From: CAIWHR01 sp963726765
Lineage (GTDB): Bacteria > Pseudomonadota > Gammaproteobacteria > Burkholderiales > Casimicrobiaceae
Assembly (NCBI GenBank): GCA_963726765.1
Contig: CAVSDH010000001.1
Span: 44,876-108,875, forward strand
Direction: 5' to 3'
DNA length: 64,000 nt
The notes below the pieces were generated by a model. That model did not search any database. It had not been told where the DNA came from and was given only the letters and a program-made list of their open reading frames with translations. The translations under genes were made by a program, and so were the position numbers. Positions 17,950-27,260 of the stretch are shown here, one piece after another. Every line of letters starts with the position of its first letter. Position 1 is the first letter of the stretch.

Positions 17950-19113
17950 ATGTCCGGCAATACGCTAGGCACGTTATTCCGCGTCACTTCGTTCGGCGAG
18001 TCGCATGGCCCGGCGATCGGCTGCGTCGTCGACGGTTGTCCGCCCGGCATGACGCTCGACGTCGCCGACATCCAGCGCGATCTCGACCGGCGCAAGCCCG
18101 GAACGTCGCGACACGTGACGCAGCGGCGCGAATCCGACACGGTCGAAATCCTGTCCGGCGTCTTCGAGGGCCGGACGACCGGTACGCCGATCGCGCTGCT
18201 GATCCGCAACGAGGATCAACGCAGCAAGGACTACGCCGCGATCGCGGACACATTCCGCCCCGGCCACGCCGATTACGCGTACTGGCAGAAATACGGCATA
18301 CGCGACTATCGCGGAGGTGGACGCGCGTCGGCGCGCGAGACGGCGGTGCGCGTTGCGGCGGGAGCCATTGCGAAAAAATGGCTCGCCGCACGCTACGGCG
18401 TCGCGATCCGCGGCCATCTCGTTTCGCTCGGAGCGCACACGATTGCGTTCGAGGATTGGGCGCACGTGGACACGAACCCGTTCTTCGTCGCCAACGTGTC
18501 GGTGGTGCCGACGCTCGAGGCGTACATGGACGCGTTGCGCAAATCCGGGGATTCCTGCGGCGCGAAGATCAGGGTCGTCGCGACCGGGGTCCCCGTTGGC
18601 TGGGGTGCGCCGGTGTATGGCCGCCTCGACGCCGACCTCGCCTCCGCGATGATGGGCATCAATGCCGTCAAGGGCGTGGAAATCGGCGCGGGCTTCGCGA
18701 GCGTCTCCCAGCTGGGTACGGAGCATTCGGACGAGATGTCGCCTGACGGCTTCCTCTCCAACAACGCAGGCGGGATCCTTGGCGGCATCTCCACCGGGCA
18801 GGACATCGTCGTGACCATCGCGGTGAAGCCGACGTCGTCGATCCGCCTCGATCGCCGGTCGATCGACAAGGCCGGCAATCCGGTCATCGTCAACACGCAC
18901 GGCCGCCACGACCCCTGCGTCGGCATCCGTGCAACGCCGATCGCCGAAGCGATGGCGGCACTTGTGCTGATCGACCACGCGCTCGTCCACCGCGCGCAGA
19001 ACGCCGATGTCGTCACCGCGACGCCGCGGATCCCTGCGGCGGCTCCGCCCGACGTCGTGGCGCGACTGCGACAGGCAGGCGCAATCGATAATCCGGATCC
19101 GGACGAAGCCTAG
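17950..19113 (+). CDS. aroC: Chorismate synthase
   Basis: Chorismate synthase, which converts EPSP to chorismate in the last shikimate step, with reduced FMN. The 387-residue ORF begins MSGNTLGTLFRVTSFGESHG and carries the other signatures: GRASARETAVRVAAGAI, the MMGINAVKGVEIG stretch and NAGGILGGISTGQDI. It is intact and of normal length, maybe with 20-30 extra C-terminal residues. It stands alone between the DUF3999 gene and the converging xseA. Confidence 0.97.
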   Translation: MSGNTLGTLFRVTSFGESHGPAIGCVVDGCPPGMTLDVADIQRDLDRRKPGTSRHVTQRRESDTVEILSGVFEGRTTGTPIALLIRNEDQRSKDYAAIADTFRPGHADYAYWQKYGIRDYRGGGRASARETAVRVAAGAIAKKWLAARYGVAIRGHLVSLGAHTIAFEDWAHVDTNPFFVANVSVVPTLEAYMDALRKSGDSCGAKIRVVATGVPVGWGAPVYGRLDADLASAMMGINAVKGVEIGAGFASVSQLGTEHSDEMSPDGFLSNNAGGILGGISTGQDIVVTIAVKPTSSIRLDRRSIDKAGNPVIVNTHGRHDPCVGIRATPIAEAMAALVLIDHALVHRAQNADVVTATPRIPAAAPPDVVARLRQAGAIDNPDPDEA

Positions 19114-19118
19114 GAACA

Positions 19119-19160
19119 GCTGAGCGTCGCGCGCAGAACGCTCGCTGCGCGACGCTCAGC
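19119..19160. terminator. 14-bp perfect inverted repeat between aroC and xseA
   Basis: GCTGAGCGTCGCGC (19119-19132) is the exact reverse complement of 19147-19160. It lies between two converging genes and includes the xseA stop codon (19156-19158). There is no T-tract on either side, so it may be a bidirectional hairpin barrier rather than an intrinsic terminator. Confidence 0.5.
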
Positions 19161-20559
19161 CGCGGGACCTCGTGATGGTGGCTCCGGCGGTCCCGCGGGC
19201 GAGCGTGAGGCTGACGTCGTCGCCAATGGCGAGTTTCGAGGCATCCTCCACGATTGCGCCGTCGGCGGCGGTCACCATCGCGTAGCCGCGCTCCAGCACA
19301 CCCTGCGGATTGAGATGCGCGAGATTCTGCGCCAGCGTGCCGAGCCGCAGGTCGAGTCGCTCGTGCCGGAACAGAAGCGCGCGGGTAAGCGCCGATGCGG
19401 CGAGCGGCAGGCGCTCGGCTTGCGGGAGGGGCTGGGCAAGCCGCCACGCGAAGCGACGTGCGAGCGCGCCGATGCCGGAGAATGTCACGTCGAGTCGATT
19501 GCGGTACGCGCGCGCCAGGCGCCCGGCGAGCAGCGAAGCATCGCGCCCCTGTTGCTCGAGGCGCGCGGCCGGATGCGTGAGGCGGCGCGCAAGGCCGTCC
19601 ATGCGCTGCATCATCGCTTCCGTCCACCGCAACTGCGCCTGTCGCCAACGGCCGGCGAACGCCGCGACATGCCGCAGGACGGCGTCGCGATCAGGGGCGA
19701 CGAGCGCTGCTGCGCCCGTTGGTGTGGGAGCGCGCGCGTCGGCGACGAAATCGCAGATCGTGAAATCGGTTTCGTGGCCGACGCCGGATACCACCGGCAA
19801 AGCCGACTCGTGGACGGCGCGCGCGACGCTCTCCTCGTTGAAGGCCCAGAGATCCTCGATGGAACCGCCGCCGCGCGCAACGATCAGCACGTCGACCTCC
19901 GCGCGCTCGTTGGCGGTGCGGATTGCCTGCGCGATCGAAGCCGCGGCACCGTCGCCCTGTACCGGCGTGGCGTAGACGACGACCGCCAGGGCCGGCCACC
20001 GCCGCTTCAATGTCGACAACAGGTCGCGCAAGGCGGCTGCACGCGTCGAGGTAACGATGCCCACTGCGCGTGGGTAGGGGGGGAGCGGTCGCTTGCGTTC
20101 CGGAGCGAACCACCCGTCGGCCTCGAGCCGGGCCTTCAGGCGTGCAAATTTCTCGTACAGCGCACCTTGCCCGGCCAGGCGCACGGTTTCGACGTTGAGC
20201 TGGAACTCGCCGCGGGCCTCGTATATCGATGCCGTGGCGCGGACCTCGACGGCGAGGCCGTCACGGAGCGCGAAATCGGCGAATTGCGCCCGATGGCGGA
20301 AAAACACGCAGCGCACCTGCGCCTGCGCATCCTTCAGGTTGAAATAGCAATGACCAGACGCCGCGCGCGTGAAATTCGAGATTTCGCCTGCGACCCAGAC
20401 GAGCCCGAGGTGGCGCTCGAGGATGAGCCGCGCCGAGCTCACGAGCAGAGAGACCGGAAGGATGGGGGGCGCAGCGGGCATGTCAGCGGGAGCCACCCGC
20501 GTGTTTGCCGTTGAATCGAGGACCCCGCCCAGCGGCGGTCGAGGGACGCGTGACGTCAT
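19156..20559 (-). CDS. xseA: Exodeoxyribonuclease VII large subunit
   Basis: Large subunit of exonuclease VII, which degrades single-stranded DNA with XseB. N-terminal OB-fold (VWVAGEISNFTRAASGHCYF, FNLKDAQAQVRCVFF), catalytic-domain text VGIVTSTRAAALRD, IVARGGGSIEDLWAFNEE and SGVGHETDFTICDFVADARAPTP, then a long coiled-coil part. The ATG at 20559 gives 467 residues; the internal ATG at 20481 (MPAAPPILPVSLL) gives a length closer to E. coli XseA and may be the real start. No xseB is in the window. The gene is intact. Confidence 0.95.
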   Translation of the reverse strand: MTSRVPRPPLGGVLDSTANTRVAPADMPAAPPILPVSLLVSSARLILERHLGLVWVAGEISNFTRAASGHCYFNLKDAQAQVRCVFFRHRAQFADFALRDGLAVEVRATASIYEARGEFQLNVETVRLAGQGALYEKFARLKARLEADGWFAPERKRPLPPYPRAVGIVTSTRAAALRDLLSTLKRRWPALAVVVYATPVQGDGAAASIAQAIRTANERAEVDVLIVARGGGSIEDLWAFNEESVARAVHESALPVVSGVGHETDFTICDFVADARAPTPTGAAALVAPDRDAVLRHVAAFAGRWRQAQLRWTEAMMQRMDGLARRLTHPAARLEQQGRDASLLAGRLARAYRNRLDVTFSGIGALARRFAWRLAQPLPQAERLPLAASALTRALLFRHERLDLRLGTLAQNLAHLNPQGVLERGYAMVTAADGAIVEDASKLAIGDDVSLTLARGTAGATITRSRG

Positions 20560-20814
20560 CGGGGCCCGCGTTTACGTCGGGCGCTTCGGCAGTGCGCGAG
20601 TCATTTTGTCCATGACAATAAGGGGCGATGTTTAACCCGCGTAACAATCATCGAGGGCCGAATCGGCGCCCGAAATGCCATGCATCGGCTCCTTGCGAGT
20701 ATGTGTTAATAGCATGATTTCATTGCATAAAAAAGCGGTGTGAAATTGGGCACGCGAAGGATTTTTCCGGCCTGGGCACTACTTAGCGTCCGAATTTACA
20801 AGATACGCACAATT

Positions 20815-20837
20815 TTATCCACAGGATTTGTGGACAA
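20815..20837. other. Inverted pair of DnaA-box-like sites
   Basis: TTATCCACA (20815-20823), a perfect DnaA box, faces TGTGGACAA (20829-20837, reverse complement TTGTCCACA, one mismatch) with 5 bases between. The pair sits in an AT-richer part of the 430-base gap between xseA and glnS. No dnaA, dnaN or further boxes are nearby, so it is not by itself an origin. Apart from this and the glnS promoter, I see nothing in 20560-20992. Confidence 0.6.
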
Positions 20838-20927
20838 CCCTTCTGCGGCGACAATCCCGATCCCGCGCAAAGCCTTTGCTGGTGCGGGATTCCGGGTCTC
20901 CGGCGTCGCGCACTGGGAACTCGGTCA

Positions 20928-20956
20928 ATGACGGGTTTCGGCACACGCGCTAGAAT
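20928..20956 (+). promoter_or_regulatory. Probable glnS promoter
   Basis: ATGACG (20928-20933), a 17-base spacer and TAGAAT (20951-20956), 4 and 5 of 6 to consensus. It would start transcription near 20963, about 30 bases before the glnS ATG. Confidence 0.55.
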
Positions 20957-20972
20957 GCACGACCGTGTGCGA

Positions 20973-20986
20973 TTGTTCATGAACAA
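20973..20986. promoter_or_regulatory. 14-bp palindrome in the glnS leader
   Basis: TTGTTCATGAACAA is a perfect 14-bp palindrome, located between the predicted start point and the glnS start codon (20993). It could be a regulator site or a short RNA hairpin near the ribosome site; its identity is unknown. Confidence 0.4.
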
Positions 20987-20992
20987 ACGACA

Positions 20993-22857
20993 ATGAATGC
21001 TGCGCCGCCGCATCCGTCGGCCGCCCCCAGCGGTAACCGATTCTCTGCCGCAGCGCCACCAACGGCTGCGCCGACACTCAGTTCGAACTTCCTTCGCGCG
21101 ATCATTGCCGAGGATAACCGAACCGGCAAATACGGCGGGAAAGTGGTCACTCGCTTCCCGCCTGAACCAAACGGATACCTGCACTATGGGCACGCAAAGT
21201 CGATCATCCTCAATTTCGGCCTTGCGGCGGAGAACGGCGGGGTCTGTCATCTCAGGTTCGACGACACCAATCCACTGAAGGAGGACGTCGAGTACGAGGA
21301 CTCGATCGCGGGGGCCGTCCGCTGGCTGGGCTACGACTGGGGCGCGCATCGCTACCACGCGTCGGATTACTACGATGCGCTCTATGTGTTTGCCGAATGG
21401 TTCATCGAGCACGGACTCGCCTATGTCGACAGCCAATCGGCCGCGGAGATGCGTGCGCTGCGCGGCACGTTGACAGTGGCCGGCCGCGCGAGCCCGTGGC
21501 GCGATCGCCCGATTGCCGAGAGTCTCGATCTTTTCCGTCGCATGCGCGCAGGCGAGTTTCCGGACGGCGCTCACGTGCTGCGGCTCAAGATCGACATGGC
21601 GAGCCCGAACGTCAACCTGCGCGACCCGGCGATCTACCGGATCCGGCACGCCAGTCATCACCGCACCGGCGACAAGTGGTGCGTGTATCCGCTTTACGAC
21701 TACACGCACTGCATCAGCGACGCGCTCGAGCGGATAACGCATTCGATCTGCACGCTCGAGTTCCAGGATCATCGACCGCTGTACGACTGGATCATCGACA
21801 AGCTGGCCGAAGGCGGTCAGCTCGAGCGGCCGCTGCCGCAGCAACACGAATTCGCGCGCCTCAACCTGACCTATGTCGTGCTGTCGAAGCGGCGGCTGAT
21901 CGAACTGGTATCCAAGGGTCACGTGGAGGGCTGGGATGACCCCCGAATGCCGACCCTCGTCGGCGCGCGGCGGCGCGGGTTCACGCCTGAGGGCTTCCAG
22001 ATCTTCGCCGAGCGCATCGGCGTGTCGAAATCCGATTCGTGGATCGACATGAGCGTGCTCGAGGATTGCATGCGCGACGATCTCAACGCCCGCGCGCCGC
22101 GGCGTATCGCCGTGCTCGATCCGGTCAAGCTCGTGATCGACAATTTTCCCGCCGATGCCAGCGAGGAATGCTTCGCCCCCAACCATCCGCACCATCCGGA
22201 GCTGGGGCGGCGCTCGCTTCCGTTGACGCGCGAACTGTGGATCGAGCGCGACGATTACGTCGAGAATCCGCCGAAAGGCTACTTTCGCCTGGCGCCGGGC
22301 GCCGAGGCCCGCCTGCGCTACGGCTACATCGTGCGGTGCGTCGGCGCCGAGAAGGATGCTGCCGGCAACGTCACGGTCGTGCACTGCACGTACGATCCCG
22401 GCGACGAAGAGCGGCACGCCGGGCGCCGACGCGCGCAAGGTGAAGGGCAACATTCATTGGCTGTCCGTCGGCCCACGCGGTGCCGTCGGAAGTGCGACTC
22501 TACGACCGGCTGTTCGCCGTGCCGTTTCCCGGTTCGCGCAATCCGCATGGCGCGCGCACGGAAGGCGAATCTCCCGAAACGGCGCTTGCGCACGCGGTTG
22601 TGGTCGCGGGCGACGTCGACGACGACGACGATACGACTGCCGCCCCGGTCGAGCGCGACTATCTCGACGACCTCAATCCTGCGTCCAGGCGCGTCATCAC
22701 CGCCTTCGTCGAAGCGGCGCTGGCAGAAGCTGCGCCGGAAGACCGCTTCCAGTTCGAGCGCCACGGGTATTTCGTCGCCGACCTGGTCGAACACCGGCCG
22801 GGCAAGCCGGTATTCGATCGCACAGTCACGCTGCGCGATTCCTGGGCCAAGCCTTAG
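20993..22857 (+). CDS. glnS: Glutaminyl-tRNA synthetase (two frame breaks)
   Basis: Class I glutaminyl-tRNA synthetase. The catalytic domain has the HIGH-type motif in PEPNGYLHYGHAKSI and the KMSKS equivalent VVLSKRRLIELV, with RFDDTNP and DDPRMPTL. The anticodon-binding beta-barrel follows (DARKVKGNIHWLS, VRLYDRLFAVP, FERHGYF, LRDSWAK). The reading frame breaks near 22401 (extra G in CCCGGCG) and near 22468 (extra T in TCCGTCGG). Deleting one base at each restores the E. coli-like text and gives about 620 residues. As glnS is normally essential where present, errors in the sequence are more likely than gene loss. Confidence 0.93.
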
Positions 22858-22945
22858 CGCCCGGCGGTGGCGCGACCTCGAGTTTCAGTTGCCGGCGCCG
22901 GTACGCTAAGATGACGCCCGCCGAATCGAATCCCGAGGATCCACA

Positions 22946-23821
22946 ATGAAGCGCGTCGTGCTGTTTATCGTTACGAACCTTGCGGTCGTGCTCGTCCTGT
23001 CGATCGTCCTGCGCCTGCTGGGACTCGATCGCGCAATGGCCAGCCAGACCGGCATGTCCACCGGTGGCCTGCTCGTGTTCTCCGCCGTCGTCGGATTTAC
23101 CGGCGCGATCGTCTCCCTGCTGATGTCGAAGTCGATGGCGAAGTGGTCGACCGGCGCGCAGGTGATCGCGCAGCCGGGCAACGAAGCCGAGGCCTGGCTG
23201 GTCGAGACCGTGCGCAAGCTCGCAACCAAGGCCGGCATCGGCATGCCGGAAGTCGCCATCTACGAGGGCGCGGCAAACGCGTTCGCCACCGGCGCGTTCC
23301 GCAATTCGGCGTTGGTCGCCGTGTCCACCGGGCTTTTGCAGTCGATGAACAAGGAGGAGGTCGAGGCGGTGCTCGGCCACGAGATCGGGCACGTGGCCAA
23401 CGGCGACATGGTGACGCTTACGTTGATACAGGGAGTGGTGAACACGTTTGTCGTGTTCTTCGCGCGCATCATCGGCTCGATCGTGGACCGGACGGTGTTT
23501 CGCACCGAGCGCGGCAACGGTCCGGGATACTTCATCACGGTGATCGTCGCCCAGATCGTGCTGGGCATTCTCGCGTCGATGATCGTCGCCTGGTTCTCCC
23601 GCCGGCGCGAATTCCACGCCGACGCCGCCAGCGCGCAGTATCTCGGCACGCCGTCGCCCATGGTCAACGCGCTTCGCCGGCTGGGCGGGATCGAGCCGGG
23701 CGCGCTGCCGCAGTCGATGTCCGGATTCGGCATCACGGACAAGGGCGGGATCATGTCGCTCTTCGCCACGCACCCGCCGATCGAGGAACGCATCGCGGCG
23801 CTGCAGCGCACGGGCGCCTAG
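22946..23821 (+). CDS. htpX: Membrane zinc metalloprotease HtpX
   Basis: M48-family protease of 291 residues in the inner membrane, involved in quality control of membrane proteins. N-terminal TM segments (about 7-27 and 36-56), the zinc motif HEIGH near residue 144 in VLGHEIGHVANGDM, two further TM segments and the third-ligand region RRREFHADAASAQYL. It ends with the usual THPPIEERIAALQ. The gene is intact. It lies 88 bases after glnS and 1 base before a small ORF with which it may be coexpressed. Confidence 0.95.
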   Translation: MKRVVLFIVTNLAVVLVLSIVLRLLGLDRAMASQTGMSTGGLLVFSAVVGFTGAIVSLLMSKSMAKWSTGAQVIAQPGNEAEAWLVETVRKLATKAGIGMPEVAIYEGAANAFATGAFRNSALVAVSTGLLQSMNKEEVEAVLGHEIGHVANGDMVTLTLIQGVVNTFVVFFARIIGSIVDRTVFRTERGNGPGYFITVIVAQIVLGILASMIVAWFSRRREFHADAASAQYLGTPSPMVNALRRLGGIEPGALPQSMSGFGITDKGGIMSLFATHPPIEERIAALQRTGA

Positions 23822-23822
23822 A

Positions 23823-24053
23823 TTGCAGAAGTTCAAGATCGAGGTCGAGGACGGCCGGGGCCTGTGGAGCGACGTTCGCGGCCCTGACGGGGCGATACTC
23901 GTCTTCGACAAGGAAGATGATGCGCGCGCGAAGCTCGCGGCGCTCTTCCCGGTGCTGGTGCAGATGGAGAAGTACGCGGGCGGCAAACGCACGCGTGTCA
24001 TCAGAATTCTCGAGGACGAGGACGACTGGCCACAGCGACCGCAGAAACGATGA
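23823..24053 (+). CDS. Small hypothetical protein
   Basis: A 76-residue ORF with a TTG start directly after the htpX stop. The text (FKIEVEDGRGLWSDVRGPDG, LVFDKEDDARAKLAALFP) looks like a compact alpha/beta domain rather than random reading. There is no signal peptide or TM segment, and I recognise no family. Tight spacing suggests an operon with htpX and possibly the following GST. Confidence 0.6.
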   Translation: MQKFKIEVEDGRGLWSDVRGPDGAILVFDKEDDARAKLAALFPVLVQMEKYAGGKRTRVIRILEDEDDWPQRPQKR

Positions 24054-24114
24054 GTGCGTCGACGGGCGCCCTGGCGAGCCTCGATCGTGACGTCGCAAAC
24101 AGCGGGAGAATGAC

Positions 24115-24733
24115 ATGATCGACCTCTACACCTGGCAAACGTCGAACGGGCAACGCGCTGCGATCATGCTCGAGGAATGCGGGTTTCCGTACCGCGTTCA
24201 CCGGATCGACCTCTTCAAGGGCGAGCAGCAGAACGCGGAGTTCCTCCGGATAAATCCCGCCGGCGCGATTCCGGCGATCGTGGATCCGCAGGGGCCGGCC
24301 GGCCGTCCGATAACGCTTGCACAGTCGGGCGCGATTGCCCTCTATCTTGCGGAAAAGGCCGGGCGCTTCATCCCCAGCGATCCGACGCAGCGCGTGATCA
24401 CCATGCAGTGGTTCATGTTCGCCATGACGGATCTCGCGCCGGCGTCCGCCAACCTGTTCCTGCTGGGCGTGCGCGCACCCGAAAAATCGCCGGCCAATCT
24501 TGCGTGGCTCGACGAACGCCTGCTCCGCTACGCGCGGATTGCGGATGCGAGGCTCGCGGGACGGGACTGGCTCGCCGATGATTTGTCGATCGCCGATTTT
24601 GCGCTATACCCGATCTATGCCGTCCGCAAGGCGCAGCTCGACGCTGCGGGCGGGTTCGCCAACCTCGCGCGTTGGGGAGCGGCGATCGCCGAAGAGGCCT
24701 CTCGTCGCCAAGGCGATGAAGGCCGCCGACTGA
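24115..24733 (+). CDS. Glutathione S-transferase, YfcG/Ure2-like (frame break near 3' end)
   Basis: Cytoplasmic GST-fold protein of about 205 residues. The thioredoxin-like half begins MIDLYTWQTSNGQRAAIMLE and has INPAGAIPAIVD and the SGAIALYLAEKAG glutathione contact; the helical half has DLSIADFALYPIY. It resembles YfcG and other nu-class enzymes that act as disulfide reductases. The frame shifts near 24692; deleting one A gives the natural ending RPLVAKAMKAAD and a stop at 24733. Without this the frame would run antisense through the next gene. Substrate unknown. Confidence 0.88.
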
Positions 24734-24759
24734 CCGCTCGCCGCGTCCGGCGCGATCGC

Positions 24760-26232
24760 TCAGCGGGAAGACTTGCGCAGGAGGCGGTAGTCGCCGAATT
24801 CACCCATCGGCACGAGTTGCTCACCGGTGGCCGCCATCACGCGCGCAAGGTCGCCGGAACGAATCGCGAGATAGCCCGCAGCTTCAGCGTCGAGCAGCGG
24901 CGCGAGAGCGGCTACGTCGGGCACCGACACTGCCTTGCCTCGGGAATAGAAATCGGCCGATGGCGGAGGACGGCCCACGTAAGTGAGTCGCTCCCGGTCG
25001 TTCGCGCGCGTCGTCATCCACGTCCGGACGAGCGCCTTGTGCGAAAACACCGTCTCGAACCGATTGCGCTCCACGAAGACGCCGGCGACGAACAGGACCG
25101 GAACGGCGATGCACGTCAGGAGCAGCATGCGCACGGCGGGCCGCAACGTGCCCACGTCATCCGCGTGCGGATGCCAGAGATCCCCGATCAGCAACGCGAA
25201 CGCCGGCAATCCCGGAAGCACGTAAGTCGCGAGAATGTTTCCGGAGACCGTGAAAAAGACCATTGGCGCGACGGTCCACATCAACAGGTAGAGGCGCCAC
25301 GGATCGCCGACGAGCGCAGCGGCATTCGCTCGCCGGCGTGCCAGCGCGCGGACGAGCCACGCGAGCGCGAGCGCCGACCAGGGCAACGCGGCGGCGATCC
25401 CGTAGAGCCAGATCATCCCTCGCGGCCGTGCGTGCGCTGCGCCGTAGAGATCGCCCTTCCAGCCGGGCTCGACAAATCGCTTCCAGTGCTCGCCGACAAG
25501 GAAGTAGTCGAGGAACCCCGGCGTCGCGCGTTCCGCGGCCACGTACCACGGGATGACGAGCGCAGCGGTCAGCAGCAGTCCCCCGATCCAAGGGAGCCGC
25601 GTCCACGCGTCGCGCCAGCGCCGCGACACCAGCGTCCAGACGCCGATCGGCAGCACCGTCAGCACGATGGCGATGGGACCCTTGGCGAGCAGGCCGATCG
25701 CGAGGCCGAGAAAGAACGACGTCGCGGCCGCGCCGCGATATCGATCCGGTCCGCATACCGAGATCCAGAATCCGGTCATCGACATCGTCGTGCCAAGGGC
25801 CAGCGCCGGATCCGTCATCACGGCGCCCGCGGCGACGAACACGAGCCCGGTGGACGCAGTGAGGGACAGCGTCCAAAGGCTCTGGTCACGGCCGCCGCGC
25901 AGCGCCGCGAGCACTGCAATCAGCGCGCCGCACGCGAGGGCGAGAATGAACGAAGGCAACCGCGCCGCGAATTCGCCGACGCCCAACGCCGCCATCGCCA
26001 TGGCCGAGAGCCACGTCGACAGCGGCGGTTTTCCCCAGAACGGCACGCCGTAGTCGAACTGCGGCGTGAGCCAGGCGCCTGTCTCGAGCATCTTGCGCGC
26101 GATCTCGGCATAGCGCGACTCGGTCGAATCCATCAGCGGATACGCGCCGAGCGTCGCGAGCCGCACCGCGACCACGACGACGAGGACGAGCGTGAGCGCG
26201 CGACGCTCGCGCGTGGTCAGGACGAAGGCCAT
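24760..26232 (-). CDS. GT39/ArnT-like polyprenyl-phosphate-sugar glycosyltransferase
   Basis: Inner-membrane glycosyltransferase of about 490 residues with 10-12 TM segments. The first periplasmic loop has the family acidic motif TESRYAEIARKMLETGAWL followed by GVPFWGKPPLSTWL, as in ArnT and bacterial PMT_2 enzymes, which transfer sugar from undecaprenyl phosphate. The start at 26232 overlaps the end of the upstream GT2 gene by 16 bases. With GtrA- and GtrB-like partners it forms a gtrA-B-C-style cassette that would decorate lipid A, O-antigen or another surface polymer. The sugar cannot be told from sequence. Confidence 0.87.
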   Translation of the reverse strand: MAFVLTTRERRALTLVLVVVVAVRLATLGAYPLMDSTESRYAEIARKMLETGAWLTPQFDYGVPFWGKPPLSTWLSAMAMAALGVGEFAARLPSFILALACGALIAVLAALRGGRDQSLWTLSLTASTGLVFVAAGAVMTDPALALGTTMSMTGFWISVCGPDRYRGAAATSFFLGLAIGLLAKGPIAIVLTVLPIGVWTLVSRRWRDAWTRLPWIGGLLLTAALVIPWYVAAERATPGFLDYFLVGEHWKRFVEPGWKGDLYGAAHARPRGMIWLYGIAAALPWSALALAWLVRALARRRANAAALVGDPWRLYLLMWTVAPMVFFTVSGNILATYVLPGLPAFALLIGDLWHPHADDVGTLRPAVRMLLLTCIAVPVLFVAGVFVERNRFETVFSHKALVRTWMTTRANDRERLTYVGRPPPSADFYSRGKAVSVPDVAALAPLLDAEAAGYLAIRSGDLARVMAATGEQLVPMGEFGDYRLLRKSSR

Positions 26233-27260
26233 GGCCCCGTCGGCACCTCGCCGTGCGCGGGCTCCGGCGCTGCGACGGGGCGCAACGCCGGCAGGCGACG
26301 CTGCACGAGGTAGAGCGGGCGCTGCTTGACCTCGATGAACATGCGGGCGAGATATTCGCCGATGATGCCGAGCGCCATCAGCTGAAGTCCGCCAAGGAAG
26401 AGGACGACCGTGATGAGTGTCGGGTAGCCCTGGACGGGATCTCCGTAGAGCAGCGTCTTGCCGACGACGAACGCGCCGTAGGCGAACGCCGCCAACGAAG
26501 TCGCGACGCCGACATAACTCGCGGCCTTGAGCGGGACCACGGAAAACGATGTGATGCCCTCGAGCGCGAAATTCCACAGCCGCCAGTAGTTCCACTTGGT
26601 CTCGCCGGCGTGACGCCCGTCGCGGTCGTACTCGATTTCGCGGCAGGGGTACCCGATCCACGCGAACAGCCCCTTCATGAACCGGCTGCGCTCCGGAAAT
26701 CGGCGCAATGCGCTCACCGCACGGCGCGACAGGAGCCGGAAATCCCCGACGTTTTCCGGAATGTCGATCGACCCCATGCGGCCCATCGAGCGGTAGAAAG
26801 CACGCGCGGTCGCCTTCTTGAGCCAGCTTTCCTGCGCGCGGCTCCGGCGACGCATCAGCACGACGTCGTGACCCTCGCGCCAGGCCCGGACCATGTCGGG
26901 AATGAGTTCGGGCGGGTCCTGCAGGTCGGCGTCGATGATGATCACGGCGTCGCCGTTCGCGTGATCGAGACCGGCGCTCATCGCCACTTCCTTGCCGAAG
27001 TTGCGCGAGAGGTCGACGACCGTGACCCGCGGGTCGGAATCGTGCAATGTCGTCAGCAGCGCCATCGACGCGTCGCCGCTGCCGTCGTTGACGTAGACGA
27101 TCTCGATTGCCGCGGCAAGCGTGTCGAGGACGGTGCAGAGACGCCGGTGAAATTCCGGCAGCACAGCCACCTCGTTGAAGACCGGGACGACCACGGAGAC
27201 CGAGCCTGGGGCCAAGACATCCACGGCGGGAGCGTTGCGGCCGGGTATCAGAACGTCCAT
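26217..27260 (-). CDS. GtrB/ArnC-like polyprenyl-phosphate glycosyltransferase (GT2)
   Basis: GT2 enzyme of 347 residues that loads a sugar from a nucleotide donor onto undecaprenyl phosphate at the cytoplasmic face. Nucleotide-binding text SVVVPVFNEVAVLPEF and YVNDGSGDAS, the DXD-type IIIDADLQDPPELI, and QESWLKKATARAFY are in family order, followed by two C-terminal TM segments (about 240-260 and 275-300) and an amphipathic tail. It overlaps gtrA upstream by 13 bases and the GT39 gene downstream by 16, so the three are translated as a unit. Confidence 0.92.
   Translation of the reverse strand: MDVLIPGRNAPAVDVLAPGSVSVVVPVFNEVAVLPEFHRRLCTVLDTLAAAIEIVYVNDGSGDASMALLTTLHDSDPRVTVVDLSRNFGKEVAMSAGLDHANGDAVIIIDADLQDPPELIPDMVRAWREGHDVVLMRRRSRAQESWLKKATARAFYRSMGRMGSIDIPENVGDFRLLSRRAVSALRRFPERSRFMKGLFAWIGYPCREIEYDRDGRHAGETKWNYWRLWNFALEGITSFSVVPLKAASYVGVATSLAAFAYGAFVVGKTLLYGDPVQGYPTLITVVLFLGGLQLMALGIIGEYLARMFIEVKQRPLYLVQRRLPALRPVAAPEPAHGEVPTGPWPSS

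Noticed and set aside
20560..20992. Chromosomal origin at the DnaA-box pair
   Set aside because: Only two boxes, with no dnaA, dnaN, parAB or DNA-unwinding repeats nearby.
24115..26313. 732-codon ORF starting with the GST
   Set aside because: Only the first 195 codons are GST; after the frame break it runs antisense to the GT39 gene in Arg-rich text.
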